64,000 nucleotides of DNA from Paenibacillus wynnii (GTDB taxonomy: Bacteria > Bacillota > Bacilli > Paenibacillales > Paenibacillaceae): assembly GCF_000757885.1 (NCBI RefSeq), contig NZ_JQCR01000002.1, forward strand, positions 496,001 to 560,000. The letters are read 5' to 3'. This document shows positions 9,480 to 18,560 of the stretch, piece after piece. The stretch's first letter is position 1; every line of letters starts with the position of its first letter. The translations under genes were made by a program, and so were the position numbers. Below the pieces are notes generated by a model. It ran no database searches, was not told where the DNA came from, and saw nothing but the letters and a program-made list of their open reading frames with translations.

Positions 9480-9530
9480 TGTTCATTTTAATTAACTGCA
9501 CTTCCAAACTACAAGCCACTTCTCCCTCCA
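9480..9530 (-). pseudogene. Remnant of a second nuclease-gene 5' end
   Basis: About 40 bases on the minus strand (GGAGGGAGAAGTGGCTTGTAG and onward) align at roughly 80 percent with the ribosome binding site and first ~12 codons of the Mrr-like gene at 13.5 kb (GGAGTGGTTAAGGTGGCTCG). The likeness ends after that. It suggests a lost second copy or a recombination scar. It also supports GTG at 13506 as the nuclease start. Confidence 0.5.
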
Positions 9531-9577
9531 GAAGAGACTTAATAGAATCATTATTTGTTGAACTTAATGATTATTCT

Positions 9578-9862
9578 TTAACTTCTGTTATCTAAATCCG
9601 AAGTTAATTTGAAAAGGCTTTGTTCTGCTGCTGCTTTCCAGTGTTCTTTTTCTTTCACTTGACCGGAAGCGTTCTCCGCATATGCCAGAAATTCATTAAA
9701 AACAATCCTTAGATATGGAGTTAGGTTTAAACTAACCTCTAGTGATCTTATTTCGCTGAGGAACGGTTTAGCAGCCGCTTTATTTGATGCTAGAATAGCC
9801 GCTTCAAATAGCCTTTCAATTTTAGATATGATCTCAATAATGCTCTCTCTATGATATTCCAT
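9578..9862 (-). CDS. Small helical hypothetical protein
   Basis: A 94-residue, almost fully alpha-helical protein (MEYHRESIIEIISKIERLFE at the start) with a GAGGTG ribosome binding site. It contains no cysteines, membrane segments or known motif. It lies 31 bases downstream of the AlbA_2 gene and is probably cotranscribed, so it may act as a small partner or regulator of that protein. The family is not recognised. Confidence 0.6.
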   Translation of the reverse strand: MEYHRESIIEIISKIERLFEAAILASNKAAAKPFLSEIRSLEVSLNLTPYLRIVFNEFLAYAENASGQVKEKEHWKAAAEQSLFKLTSDLDNRS

Positions 9863-9893
9863 TAATTTTTACACCTCAATCTATTGATTTTAT

Positions 9894-11060
9894 TTAAAAG
9901 GTACTCCGACGAAAATTAATGAGCATTTGATTTAAAACTTTCCCTGTTTTCAACCGAACCACGACCTGCTCTTCTTGACGTTTGGTATTAGCCTCAATCC
10001 ATGGCCATTCACCATCATGAGTAGTTAACCTTTCTAGGAAGTCATCTTTGTAACGGTGTACATATTCAAGAAATGCGTCTTTCTCCATTGTATCTTCAAA
10101 CAACAAGACGACCTCGAAGAACCTTCCTCGAGCAAAGCTTGCTTCATGTTCTTCTTCATCATACAAAAATTCATTGAGCTTATAAGCAGGACTATTTTTA
10201 ATAAAATATTTAAAGGCATAATCTGCATGAACTCTATATTCTCCAAAATAAAGAAACTCCCATTCAGGTGTAGGCGTTACATACCTCCCACTATCTAAAT
10301 AAACTATTTGTTTCCCATAAAGTTGGGTTCCAAAATATTTAATACTCAGCATCTGATACATAGTCGCTGGATTACTAACTGCATATGCATAAAACTCAGG
10401 TACAAGTTCGGGGCCTTCATCATCATATTCGATTGTTATAGTAAACTCAGGATTGAGCATGTTGTAATATACATCTTCGTCCTGTTTCCATTCTCCTTTT
10501 TTATCGAGGCGCTTCATAATTTGCTCAAATGGAGAACGTGTTAGTAGAAATCGCTTTTTCCAAAGGTACTCTACATTATTAATATCTGCGCTTTTATCAA
10601 TATCCGTATTAGTGTCCCCAACTCGAGTGTAGATGTGGTTAGCTCGAACCTTTCTACCGGAATCCGAAAATTCCTCAGTCAAAAAATATGGAGTATCAGT
10701 GCTATTCTTGATAATTAAAACATCTACTTTATGTCCAGCTAATATTAACGTTCTCAACTCAACTCTCGGCCTAATACCGGAGACAAACCTCTTAGATTTT
10801 AAGAAATCGATCATCTGCTGTTGATTTCTGCGATTCTCATCATTCTCAATGCCCACCACCTCGAAGGTTTCATCGGAGATCCCGAAAATAATATATGCAT
10901 CCTTATCAACCCGATTATTTGCCATACAAATGATATCATGTAGTAAATTGGCTTTATTAGAATGATGTCTCTCTTTAAAGTCCCAGTAATCATCTTCACG
11001 TTCAGTTAAAATCAATGCCTTCACTTCATCTTCTAAGTCATGAGTTCGCAGTACAATCAT
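9894..11060 (-). CDS. AlbA_2/Schlafen-type nucleic-acid-binding domain protein
   Basis: A 388-residue cytosolic protein. The N-terminal ~150 residues have the AlbA_2 (AAA_4/Schlafen-like) signature: an acidic DDYWDFKERHH motif, HDIICMANN, then AYIIFGISD and a strand pair ending in IYTRVGDTNTDID. Such domains bind or cleave RNA or DNA and are frequent in prokaryotic defence islands. The remaining ~230 residues are mixed alpha/beta, rich in aromatic residues, and not recognised. GGGGGAGG directly abuts the ATG, an unusually short spacing. It lies 10 bases after the membrane-protein gene in the same operon. A role in defence is an inference. Confidence 0.75.
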   Translation of the reverse strand: MIVLRTHDLEDEVKALILTEREDDYWDFKERHHSNKANLLHDIICMANNRVDKDAYIIFGISDETFEVVGIENDENRRNQQQMIDFLKSKRFVSGIRPRVELRTLILAGHKVDVLIIKNSTDTPYFLTEEFSDSGRKVRANHIYTRVGDTNTDIDKSADINNVEYLWKKRFLLTRSPFEQIMKRLDKKGEWKQDEDVYYNMLNPEFTITIEYDDEGPELVPEFYAYAVSNPATMYQMLSIKYFGTQLYGKQIVYLDSGRYVTPTPEWEFLYFGEYRVHADYAFKYFIKNSPAYKLNEFLYDEEEHEASFARGRFFEVVLLFEDTMEKDAFLEYVHRYKDDFLERLTTHDGEWPWIEANTKRQEEQVVVRLKTGKVLNQMLINFRRSTF

Positions 11061-11070
11061 CCTCCCCCAC

Positions 11071-11811
11071 TTATCCTTTTAACGTAGCCACTCTTTCAAA
11101 GTGTATATACGTTTGCTTCGTAATATCAAACAAATAAACACTTGATGGATTCTCTACATTTTCGATGTTCTCAGACAATACCATTTGCGTTGGTGATAGT
11201 GAGTACAGTACGTATAGATATCGCTTATCAATATCCACTGGAGTTGGCGATATAACATAATTCCAATGACGCTGGGAATAGCCTATTAAGTAAAGATAAG
11301 ATTTTAAAATAAGAAATGCGAATAAATAGAATTGACTAGTGCACATAAGAATCTTACTTATAAACTCTGTTCTTTCTAAGCCAGGGATATTTAGAACGTC
11401 GTAGAATGATATTGCAAAAACAATCATATTAAAAATGAAAACTGTAATGCTTAATAGATCAGCCTTAGCTTTTGAAACAGTAAATATTTGGCTACCCCAT
11501 TTCGCTTTCATCCACTTTATGCCACAAAGAATACCAAGACTCACAATTCCCACTAAGAATAACACTATAATTATTGCAGCTATAACAACGGTATATTTCA
11601 ATTTTGCAAATGGCGCGTAAATTGTCGTAATCAATAAACCATAAGCTAAAAAAAGAAATCCAAAGACCACAAACAAAATTATTCGTTGTTGCGTTTTCTG
11701 GTGTTTTAGATAAAATAATTTATCGAACCCTGAAGATGTTACTGATTTAATTACCAAGTTAATAAATAATGGGATAGTACCACTGAGCACAATTTTCAAT
11801 ATAAGATCCAT
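11071..11811 (-). CDS. Multi-pass membrane protein of the defence-like operon
   Basis: A 246-residue protein with about five transmembrane helices (near 3-24, 43-66, 72-97, 118-140 and 152-172) and a C-terminal soluble tail of about 70 residues containing SPTPVDIDKRYLYVLYSLSP. The family is not recognised. It is tightly packed between the nuclease-like and AlbA_2 genes (39 and 10 bases), which suggests a membrane effector or anchor acting with them. The ribosome binding site is GGAAAGGTG. Confidence 0.65.
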   Translation of the reverse strand: MDLILKIVLSGTIPLFINLVIKSVTSSGFDKLFYLKHQKTQQRIILFVVFGFLFLAYGLLITTIYAPFAKLKYTVVIAAIIIVLFLVGIVSLGILCGIKWMKAKWGSQIFTVSKAKADLLSITVFIFNMIVFAISFYDVLNIPGLERTEFISKILMCTSQFYLFAFLILKSYLYLIGYSQRHWNYVISPTPVDIDKRYLYVLYSLSPTQMVLSENIENVENPSSVYLFDITKQTYIHFERVATLKG

Positions 11812-11850
11812 TAATACACCTTTCCTAATACAGATTCCTGATAGAACATT

Positions 11851-13506
11851 TCACAACTGAATCTTCGCATAAATCCCCTGCTCCTCTAACATATGTAACA
11901 GCACCCGGCCATCAATTAATTCAATGGGCTTATCCTTAGCAAAACTTCTGGCATCGGGTCCATACGTTGATGTGGTAACAATACCTTTTGACGCATTCTC
12001 GTTCATCATAGTACCGTATAAGTCTCGGACTGCAGCTACCTCTACAGTATTTTTATATCTTTTAGCTTGAATAACATACTTCCCACCAAATACGGGACGA
12101 GGATCAAAAGCAATGACATCTACTCCACCATCTCTACTAGAGCGAGTCAGTCTAGATTCAAGCCCTATTTTTGAAAATAAGTTACATACCAAATGTTCAA
12201 AATCAAATGGGTCCATCTGCAAAAGATTGGTTCGAGTATCCAGAGTAGCAAGCATATCTCTTTCATTCACAAATCGTTTATCATACATTACTAGATCAAC
12301 AATTGGTTTGACAGGAGTGAGTTCAGTTACTGAAGGGGAGAGTTGAGCTTTAAGACCCTTTACACATGCAAGAATATCCACTCTGGCAAGATCAAACTTC
12401 ATGAATTCGTCTTTCCTGGTCTGAATGGTCAAAATGCAAGGTCGAATATCGAGCCCCGTACTTAAGTCCACTGTGGATACTACTCCATTGAACACGACAG
12501 AATCCAAGTGATCTCCCTGGTCAGCTTCAAAAAGCTCATGAAGTGTACGAAGTGCAATCGAAGCAACAAGTGTAGAGTATATTTCATTCAATTCCTTGGA
12601 TTTAAACGGAACCCCCTTGATCTCATCACGGCTCTGTGTATACTTATATTCCTTATTCTTGGGAACAGCTGTCACATCCGGCAATTCATACTCCACTAAT
12701 AATTCTTTGCTCTCTTCCAAATAAAACAAATCAAAGGTTTGAGGGAAAATGTCACTGTAATTAGAACGTTCTAAAACCAGAGTGTTGTAGGCTTCAATGG
12801 CTTCTTTTTCTTTATCGAAATAGCTTGTTTTAAAATCGTCAATGGAGCTATTTTGAGATGATATTTCCCCTAAATACAAACGTTTAGCCTCGTCATATTC
12901 TACTCTAGCAGAACTGAGGAAAATTTCATTTTCCTTAATTAAGTCATTAATTTTGTTTTCAGTAGACTCAAAATCGCGAAGAGCATTATTGTATGCATTC
13001 TCAGCTGTTTCAATAGATCTTAGACGCGCTTTTTTCCCGTGGCCAATTATCCTCTCCATTAAAGAGGCTTCCATAGCAATTCCTGCAAAGAAACTTTCTC
13101 GTACTGGTACAGGATTAGCTGGAAGAGGCTTAACGTAGGGTTCAATGAACTCGGGATATTCATCCTTCTTATATAATGATTCAAAAGAAATCTTATCATC
13201 CACGCTGAGCGTTCCACTAATAATCGAATTAAATTCATTCAATCGGTAAAAAACTTCTTCATTATAATCATTAGTTTCTTCTTTACGTCCTTCTATGTGT
13301 AGCGCCTTTTGTTCTTTTTCGTATGCCTTCTGTTCACGTATAGACTGTTTAATGGCACGCTCATTCTCACGTTCATATTGCCGTTGCAGCCTTAAATGTC
13401 GTTCCTGTTCACGAATAGCGGCATTCCTTGATCTTTCAGCTGCACGCTGCGCTTTTGCAGTTTCTTTGATAATTTTATTAACTGTACTTCCAAAACTACG
13501 AGCCAC
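11851..13506 (-). CDS. Coiled-coil protein with C-terminal Mrr-type restriction endonuclease domain
   Basis: About 551 residues. The N-terminal ~80 residues are a highly charged Arg/Glu/Gln coiled coil, with a second coiled-coil stretch near 170-250. A central region follows, then a C-terminal Mrr_cat domain (about the last 120 residues) starting DPFDFEHLVCNLFSKIG. The PD-(D/E)XK core is visible as DGGVDVIAFD followed by YVIQAKRY, with the later GIVTTSTYGPDARSFA. Mrr-family enzymes cleave modified DNA. The start is placed at GTG 13506, eight bases after GGAG; an in-frame GTG at 13515 lies too close to that site. It is the first gene of a five-gene operon and is followed by a membrane protein, a plausible anti-phage layout. 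Confidence 0.8.
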   Translation of the reverse strand: MARSFGSTVNKIIKETAKAQRAAERSRNAAIREQERHLRLQRQYERENERAIKQSIREQKAYEKEQKALHIEGRKEETNDYNEEVFYRLNEFNSIISGTLSVDDKISFESLYKKDEYPEFIEPYVKPLPANPVPVRESFFAGIAMEASLMERIIGHGKKARLRSIETAENAYNNALRDFESTENKINDLIKENEIFLSSARVEYDEAKRLYLGEISSQNSSIDDFKTSYFDKEKEAIEAYNTLVLERSNYSDIFPQTFDLFYLEESKELLVEYELPDVTAVPKNKEYKYTQSRDEIKGVPFKSKELNEIYSTLVASIALRTLHELFEADQGDHLDSVVFNGVVSTVDLSTGLDIRPCILTIQTRKDEFMKFDLARVDILACVKGLKAQLSPSVTELTPVKPIVDLVMYDKRFVNERDMLATLDTRTNLLQMDPFDFEHLVCNLFSKIGLESRLTRSSRDGGVDVIAFDPRPVFGGKYVIQAKRYKNTVEVAAVRDLYGTMMNENASKGIVTTSTYGPDARSFAKDKPIELIDGRVLLHMLEEQGIYAKIQL

Positions 13507-13626
13507 CTTAACCACTCCAAATTACGTTATGATTATCCAAATTATAACATCATACTTCAAATGTTTTACATGGAAATCCTACTTTATACTTAATTCTTTT
13601 GAATTAAACGTCTAAGTTTCGACAAC

Positions 13627-13654
13627 AAAACGAGTCTATCTATAGACAGACTCG
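13627..13654 (-). terminator. Terminator after sigK repeat copy 3
   Basis: Arms CGAGTCT and AGACTCG with additional stem pairs are followed by TTTTGTTG on the minus strand. It sits six bases beyond the stop of the decayed sigK fragment. Confidence 0.7.
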
Positions 13655-13660
13655 GATGAC

Positions 13661-13862
13661 TCACCGCTTCGACTTATAAAACTCATGATACAGCTTCAAC
13701 AGGGCCCTCTTCTCTATCCTCGACACACATAACCTCGCGAAATCCCTAACTCCTTCGCAGTCTCCCGCTGCGTTCGTTACTCCCCTCCGGCATCCAGGAC
13801 CAAGTGGCCGACCAAAATCTCTTTTTCACGGTCATCAAAGATAAAGATATTTTGGAACCCAC
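13661..13862 (-). pseudogene. sigK 3'-fragment repeat, copy 3 (short, decayed)
   Basis: Only the last ~200 bases of the sigK-like unit remain. Minus-strand pieces [28 protein letters not shown] and [18 protein letters not shown] can be read, interrupted by an in-frame stop after GGE and a frameshift in the helix-turn-helix. It is clearly more diverged than the other copies and so probably older. Confidence 0.8.
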
Positions 13863-13953
13863 ATTTTTACTTTATAGAACATTTGCCCACTTGCTGATAG
13901 AATAAAACTATCGGCAACATAACAAAAAATGTTTTAGAAAGAGGTTACTATTA

Positions 13954-14511
13954 ATGCATAAAAAAATTTCTGTTTTGCTCGTTTTTAGCCTAATTTTATT
14001 CCTTACCAATAAGTCAACTTACGCGGCAACTAATGATGCCAAGACTATCTTATTAAAAAAATATCCTAACGAAGTCATAAGGATTACTAAAGCAGCAGAC
14101 TTAAATGGGGATAAAAAAAATGAAAATATAATACTTACGGATTCAGGGAATTTATTTTTAGTAAATTCTAAGAATGTTGTCGTACTTATTGATACTAATG
14201 TTGCTTATGAAGAAGATGAGCCATCCATCCAACTCATTTCTATTTCAGCAAAGGAGAAACATGCTGCTGTTTTTGTAGAGTATTTACCATCAAATACCCA
14301 AGTGTATGTATATCGTTTAGAACAAGGAACATTAGTGAATAAGCTTAAGTTTATGGCTGACTATTCTGCTGAAGTCGATAAAAACGGCCAATTCCATCAA
14401 TATTGGAAAAAGTATAATGCTGATAGCGGGTATGATTTAGCACATGGTGTTTTTATATGGGACGCTAAGACCAGCAAATACAAGGGCAGCGGCCAGTTCG
14501 TGAGGCAATAA
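13954..14511 (+). CDS. Secreted hypothetical protein
   Basis: A 185-residue protein with a signal peptide (about 1-25, ending STYAA) and an exported domain of about 160 residues. The stretch AADLNGDKKNENIIL resembles the Asp/Asn-rich calcium-binding turn of FG-GAP/VCBS-like repeats, and the rest is beta-rich. The ribosome binding site is AAAGAGG. It is the only well supported plus-strand gene between 1 kb and 42 kb and stands alone between sigK repeat copies 3 and 4. The function is unknown. Confidence 0.7.
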   Translation: MHKKISVLLVFSLILFLTNKSTYAATNDAKTILLKKYPNEVIRITKAADLNGDKKNENIILTDSGNLFLVNSKNVVVLIDTNVAYEEDEPSIQLISISAKEKHAAVFVEYLPSNTQVYVYRLEQGTLVNKLKFMADYSAEVDKNGQFHQYWKKYNADSGYDLAHGVFIWDAKTSKYKGSGQFVRQ

Positions 14512-14614
14512 AAAGAAACTCTGTCGCAATATACATGGGGATTGTTATGTATTCTCAATGGTTTTCGTCAATCTCAAACCAATCCTAGCATTTATATTTA
14601 TCTATAAGTTCTCG

Positions 14615-14660
14615 AATAAATGAGACCGAGACTTTAAAAAAAGTCTCGGTCTCATTTATT
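14615..14660. terminator. Bidirectional terminator between secreted gene and sigK copy 4
   Basis: About 20-base, nearly perfect arms (AATAAATGAGACCGAGACTT and its complement) surround an A-rich loop. It lies between two convergent units and can serve both. Confidence 0.75.
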
Positions 14661-14661
14661 G

Positions 14662-15189
14662 TTAACGCTTCACCTTATAAAACTCATGATACAGCTTCAT
14701 GAGTGCCCTTTTCTCAATCCGCGACACATAACTCCGCGAGATCCCCAGTTCCTTCGCAATCTCCCTCTGCGTCCGCTCTTCCCCACCTGTATCCAGCCCA
14801 AACCGCCCTACAACAACTTCCTTCTCCCGGTCATCCAAAATATCCAAATTGCGATATATCTTACTCTTCTCAATATTCAAATCCACTGTCAACAGCAGAT
14901 CGTCCGCTCCTGAACCCAGAATATCTATTAAGGTAATTTCATTTCCCTCTTTGTCCGTTCCAATAGGATCGTGCAGGGACACGTCCTTCCGGGTTTTTTT
15001 GAGCGATCTTAAGTGCATCAAGATTTCATTCTCGATACAACGAGCAGCAAAAGTGGCCAGTTTGGTCCCTTTGTTCGGACGGTAGCTTTCGATAGCCTTG
15101 ATGAGGCCGATGGTTCCGATGGAGATTAGATCCTCCATATCTTCGCCTGTATTGTCGAATTTTTTGAGGTTGTGGACATGATGCGATGT
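14662..15189 (-). pseudogene. sigK 3'-fragment repeat, copy 4 (frame intact)
   Basis: A full 528-base unit with the same left and right edges as copies 2 and 5. It encodes region 2 to region 4 of sigma-K without its N-terminal ~60 residues. The frame extends 15 codons upstream of the unit into unrelated hydrophobic codons ([12 protein letters not shown]), which are unlikely to be real. All helix-turn-helix residues are kept. Confidence 0.8.
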
Positions 15190-15421
15190 AAATTCAGTAA
15201 AAATTACAAAAGCACAAAAAAGTACATAGAACATATCCGCTCTTATTGGCCTTGCTCTTTTTACTCATCGAGGATTTTCTACCAAATATAATTAAATCAA
15301 TTGCTCCCACGATTCTAACGTTTTTGAGTGCCAAGGAGTGGCTATTGTCAGCGAAGACTGCCACAACGGAATAGCGGGTTGAAGAAACTTATTAATGTAA
15401 TGGCTCGCTCTTTACTCAGCA
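15190..15421. other. Gene-free spacer
   Basis: Nothing convincing is seen in this AT-rich stretch. It separates the repeat-rich region from the glycan-utilisation locus. Confidence 0.4.
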
Positions 15422-15462
15422 AACAACAACGCTTGGGCTCATCATGCCCAAGCGTTGTTGTT
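15422..15462 (-). terminator. Terminator of the GNB-type transporter/phosphorylase operon
   Basis: Perfect 17-base arms (AACAACAACGCTTGGGC and complement) enclose a seven-base loop 65 bases beyond the GH112 stop codon. T tails occur on both sides. Confidence 0.85.
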
Positions 15463-15526
15463 TTATTTAGCCGTATTGAGATTACCTCTGTTCTATCTTA
15501 ATAACAATCAAAACTTATTTATCGAG

Positions 15527-17707
15527 CTATTTAGTTAAACTATCCACCCTAAACCATTCATGACCGCCCGGTTTAAGCTCAACCTCAATATAGCTCTCAG
15601 TACTTTTATACAGCTTCGTTCGTTGCGGATCCTGTGAGTTATTAATGACAATTCCCCAGCCAGTTTCCAAATAAACGGCGCATTCTGTTTCTACATTATC
15701 ACAATACCACGTCAACATCTCATTCTCTGCACTTGCAGCCCAATAGATCGATCGAAGCAGTAAGCGGCTATTTGCCGGTGAGTAAGGTAATCCCGCAATA
15801 TAAACGCTGCGTCCTTGCCCAAAATTATTTGCCGCTACGGCAATATCGCCTCTTTGCATTTGGATGATTTTCGTTTGCTCACTTACACTGCGAATAAATT
15901 CAACTTTCTCTCCACAATCAATTGGCTTAACCTGTCCCCCCATAATGAAGTGATCGCTCGCATTTTCTTGATCATACTTAGTGTAGCTTAAGGTGTAGCC
16001 TATTTCTTTATCGACACCTAGCACATCGCTCATCTGAAAGAAACGTCCCTGATGCATAAACGCACTTGGTTCGCCAATTCCAATAAAGCCGCCACCATTA
16101 TAGACAAATTGTTTCAAGCAAGCAATGATTGCTTCATTTGCCCAATAATCGTCTCCGCTCCAGGCGGTTCCTGCATCCCCAGCGTTCAAAATAACTCCTA
16201 TATCTTCCGGTATACCCGACTCTAGCACATCATCAAAGCTAATAAACTCAACATCAACTGCTAATCCACTTAACGACTCGAGCATGCCTAGATAGGTATA
16301 AATTTTTTTGTACCAAAGAGAATGGGCTACCATCGTAGTCTGCCAGGAGCGAAGCTTGCCCCAAGAATTGAGCACTGCTACTTTAAACTTAGACGTATAT
16401 GCCTTCGTACCGTTCATTCGCTCATGTAGAGTCCGAAATTCGTCACTTATCTGTTCCACACATGTTATAAAGTCAGGAAATGAAGCAGCCAAGCTCAAAT
16501 AACCACCATAACCGATTCGATCGACTGGTTTACGTAGAATTGCTCTTCTCGCCTTTACCCAATTATCAATTGCTTCAGCCGTTGGATTACCTCCCTCATA
16601 GAATGCATCCGGAAAAAAGTACGGAAGAAAACGGCCCTCTGTATATTTCACACCAGGTATATCGGATATCATTCGCAACGTGGCACCATTACCAACAGAG
16701 CCTACCACAGCGTCTAGCCCAATAGACGGAAACAGATCGCCATAGGGTTCAGTACCGATCCAGTTGTCGCCCAGAAACATTATTGCTTCACGTCCTGCTT
16801 GATGGGTGATGTCAACCAATTCCCGACTCTGTTTACAGACAAATTTGTGTTGAAATTGTATCCAATCGCGATACTGTTTGCTCGGATTGCGGAAAGGCGT
16901 ATTATGATACCCCTGATCAACAAGATACTCTGGACGCATCCTGTAACCATACTCTGCCTCAAATTGCTCCAGCGCTAGCGGACTAACTGTCGTCGAATAG
17001 CCAAACCAGTCGACATACTTCTCCTTTGCTAACTCATTAAAGATTATGGTGAAATGGTAGAAGAAGGTGGTAAAACGTACTACATCAACATGCTTATTAG
17101 CTTCGAGCCAGTCTTTCATATACTCTGTGATATGTGCCCACGTTGGCGAATGACGAGCATCATACGGAATCTCATGCGGCTTATCTCCCCATTGATTCGT
17201 AATATGATTGTACATCTGGGTCTGATCCCAAATTTGCCAGACTAGAAACGTAACGGTATAGCTATGGAATTTGTTCACCTGATGGAGGGTAACAATTTCT
17301 GTTATAGGATCGACACTCCATCTTTCAGGATCCACGATTTTTCCTGTCGTTCGGTTAATAACTTCCCACCATCGCTTGGGATCATGATCATAATCTACTT
17401 CAAGCTGTTCCCGATAATAGCCCTTCATTAGCTCAATTTGCAGCGACTCCTCCACAGCCGTAGTATGGGGCGTCATAATGTACATTTGCTGACGTTGATC
17501 GGGATGCTCGTGTGCCCACAACTGATCATTTCTTGTCGGGAAATACGTGGAATAGACTTTCATCTTCATCTCCTGCAACTGGTCAGGCAGATCCGTTCCA
17601 TCACTATTCCGTACTGCATCAGCTCCCCATCGCTCAAGAATGTCTTTCATTAAGTCGTAATCCATGCCTGCTTCTATGGGTACTGTCATTCGTCCTTTGC
17701 TGCTCAA
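15527..17707 (-). CDS. GH112 galacto-N-biose/lacto-N-biose-type phosphorylase
   Basis: A 726-residue cytosolic protein matching the length of GH112 enzymes, with the family's N-terminal signature (TVPIEAGMDYDLMKDILERW, then NSDGTDLP). These enzymes split beta-1,3-linked galactosyl-N-acetylhexosamines with phosphate, giving galactose-1-phosphate plus GalNAc or GlcNAc. A minority act on galactosyl-rhamnose instead. Clustering with a GH101 enzyme and an ABC importer favours galacto-N-biose. The start is TTG at 17707, preceded seven bases earlier by AAGGAGGG, while the first ATG is six codons inside. It is the last gene of the operon, 13 bases after the MalG-like permease. Confidence 0.88.
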   Translation of the reverse strand: MSSKGRMTVPIEAGMDYDLMKDILERWGADAVRNSDGTDLPDQLQEMKMKVYSTYFPTRNDQLWAHEHPDQRQQMYIMTPHTTAVEESLQIELMKGYYREQLEVDYDHDPKRWWEVINRTTGKIVDPERWSVDPITEIVTLHQVNKFHSYTVTFLVWQIWDQTQMYNHITNQWGDKPHEIPYDARHSPTWAHITEYMKDWLEANKHVDVVRFTTFFYHFTIIFNELAKEKYVDWFGYSTTVSPLALEQFEAEYGYRMRPEYLVDQGYHNTPFRNPSKQYRDWIQFQHKFVCKQSRELVDITHQAGREAIMFLGDNWIGTEPYGDLFPSIGLDAVVGSVGNGATLRMISDIPGVKYTEGRFLPYFFPDAFYEGGNPTAEAIDNWVKARRAILRKPVDRIGYGGYLSLAASFPDFITCVEQISDEFRTLHERMNGTKAYTSKFKVAVLNSWGKLRSWQTTMVAHSLWYKKIYTYLGMLESLSGLAVDVEFISFDDVLESGIPEDIGVILNAGDAGTAWSGDDYWANEAIIACLKQFVYNGGGFIGIGEPSAFMHQGRFFQMSDVLGVDKEIGYTLSYTKYDQENASDHFIMGGQVKPIDCGEKVEFIRSVSEQTKIIQMQRGDIAVAANNFGQGRSVYIAGLPYSPANSRLLLRSIYWAASAENEMLTWYCDNVETECAVYLETGWGIVINNSQDPQRTKLYKSTESYIEVELKPGGHEWFRVDSLTK

Positions 17708-17720
17708 CTAAGATCCCTCC

Positions 17721-18560
17721 TTATGATTTCACTGCGCCTGCAACAATACCTTTGAAAATATACTTTGAAAATATTAGGTAAATCACAAGTGTCGGCAACA
17801 TAACCAATACAATCGCAGCGCTTAAATAATCCCAACTTCCAAACTTTGAACTACTAAAATACATCAACGTTGTAGTCAACGTTCTTAGTTTGCTTGACGG
17901 CATATACAAATACGGAACATACATATCATTCATAACATCAACCGCTTTAATAATTGCTAATGTTGCAGTTGCCGGCAGTAGAAGTGGGAAAATCATTTTA
18001 GTAAAAACTTTAAAGTACGAACAACCATCCAGCATCGAACTCTCATCCAATTCTTTGGGAATACCATTTATGAACTGCGTATAAATAAAGAGCTGTACCA
18101 GATTCGTTGCTGCATAAATCACGATCGGAGCCCAAATTGTATTATAAAGTCCAAGATTTTTTATAATGGTAAACCGTGAAATTTCAGTAATCATACTGGG
18201 CATGATCATACCTGCTACAAAGAGACCGAGTATGATCTTCTTCAAACGAAAATCAAATCTATTAATCGCATAGGCAGTCATTGTTCCCAATAGAGAATTA
18301 ATGATGACACTGAATGCAATAAGGAATAAAGAATTACCAAATCCCTGTAAAAACTTCCCCTTTTCCAGTACAACTTTGTAGTTATCGAAATGAAAGCTTG
18401 CAGGCAACTTCAGAGCAAATTCAGAGCCAATTTCCACCGAAGTTTTAAATGAAGCGAATAACGTTATAAGCAAGGGAATGAATATAATCATACAAATCAT
18501 AATTAGAATGAAATACAAGGCAAGCTTTTTGATAGGGATTGCTAAACGAGATGTCGTCAT
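17721..18560 (-). CDS. Sugar ABC transporter permease (MalG/CUT1 type)
   Basis: A 279-residue inner-membrane protein with six predicted helices and the EAA-loop signature near residue 195 (ELDESSMLDGCSYFKVFTKM). The C-terminus GIVAGAVKS is typical of the second permease of CUT1 importers. It overlaps the upstream permease gene by four bases, indicating translational coupling. It would form the channel for the disaccharide bound by the lipoprotein encoded upstream. The ATPase is not in the window and is probably a shared MsmX-like protein, as in other Firmicutes. Confidence 0.88.
   Translation of the reverse strand: MTTSRLAIPIKKLALYFILIMICMIIFIPLLITLFASFKTSVEIGSEFALKLPASFHFDNYKVVLEKGKFLQGFGNSLFLIAFSVIINSLLGTMTAYAINRFDFRLKKIILGLFVAGMIMPSMITEISRFTIIKNLGLYNTIWAPIVIYAATNLVQLFIYTQFINGIPKELDESSMLDGCSYFKVFTKMIFPLLLPATATLAIIKAVDVMNDMYVPYLYMPSSKLRTLTTTLMYFSSSKFGSWDYLSAAIVLVMLPTLVIYLIFSKYIFKGIVAGAVKS

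Noticed and set aside
6325..15189. sigK fragments as functional short sigma factors
   Set aside because: They lack the N-terminal ~60 residues including region 1.2, have no good ribosome binding sites, and two copies are frameshifted.
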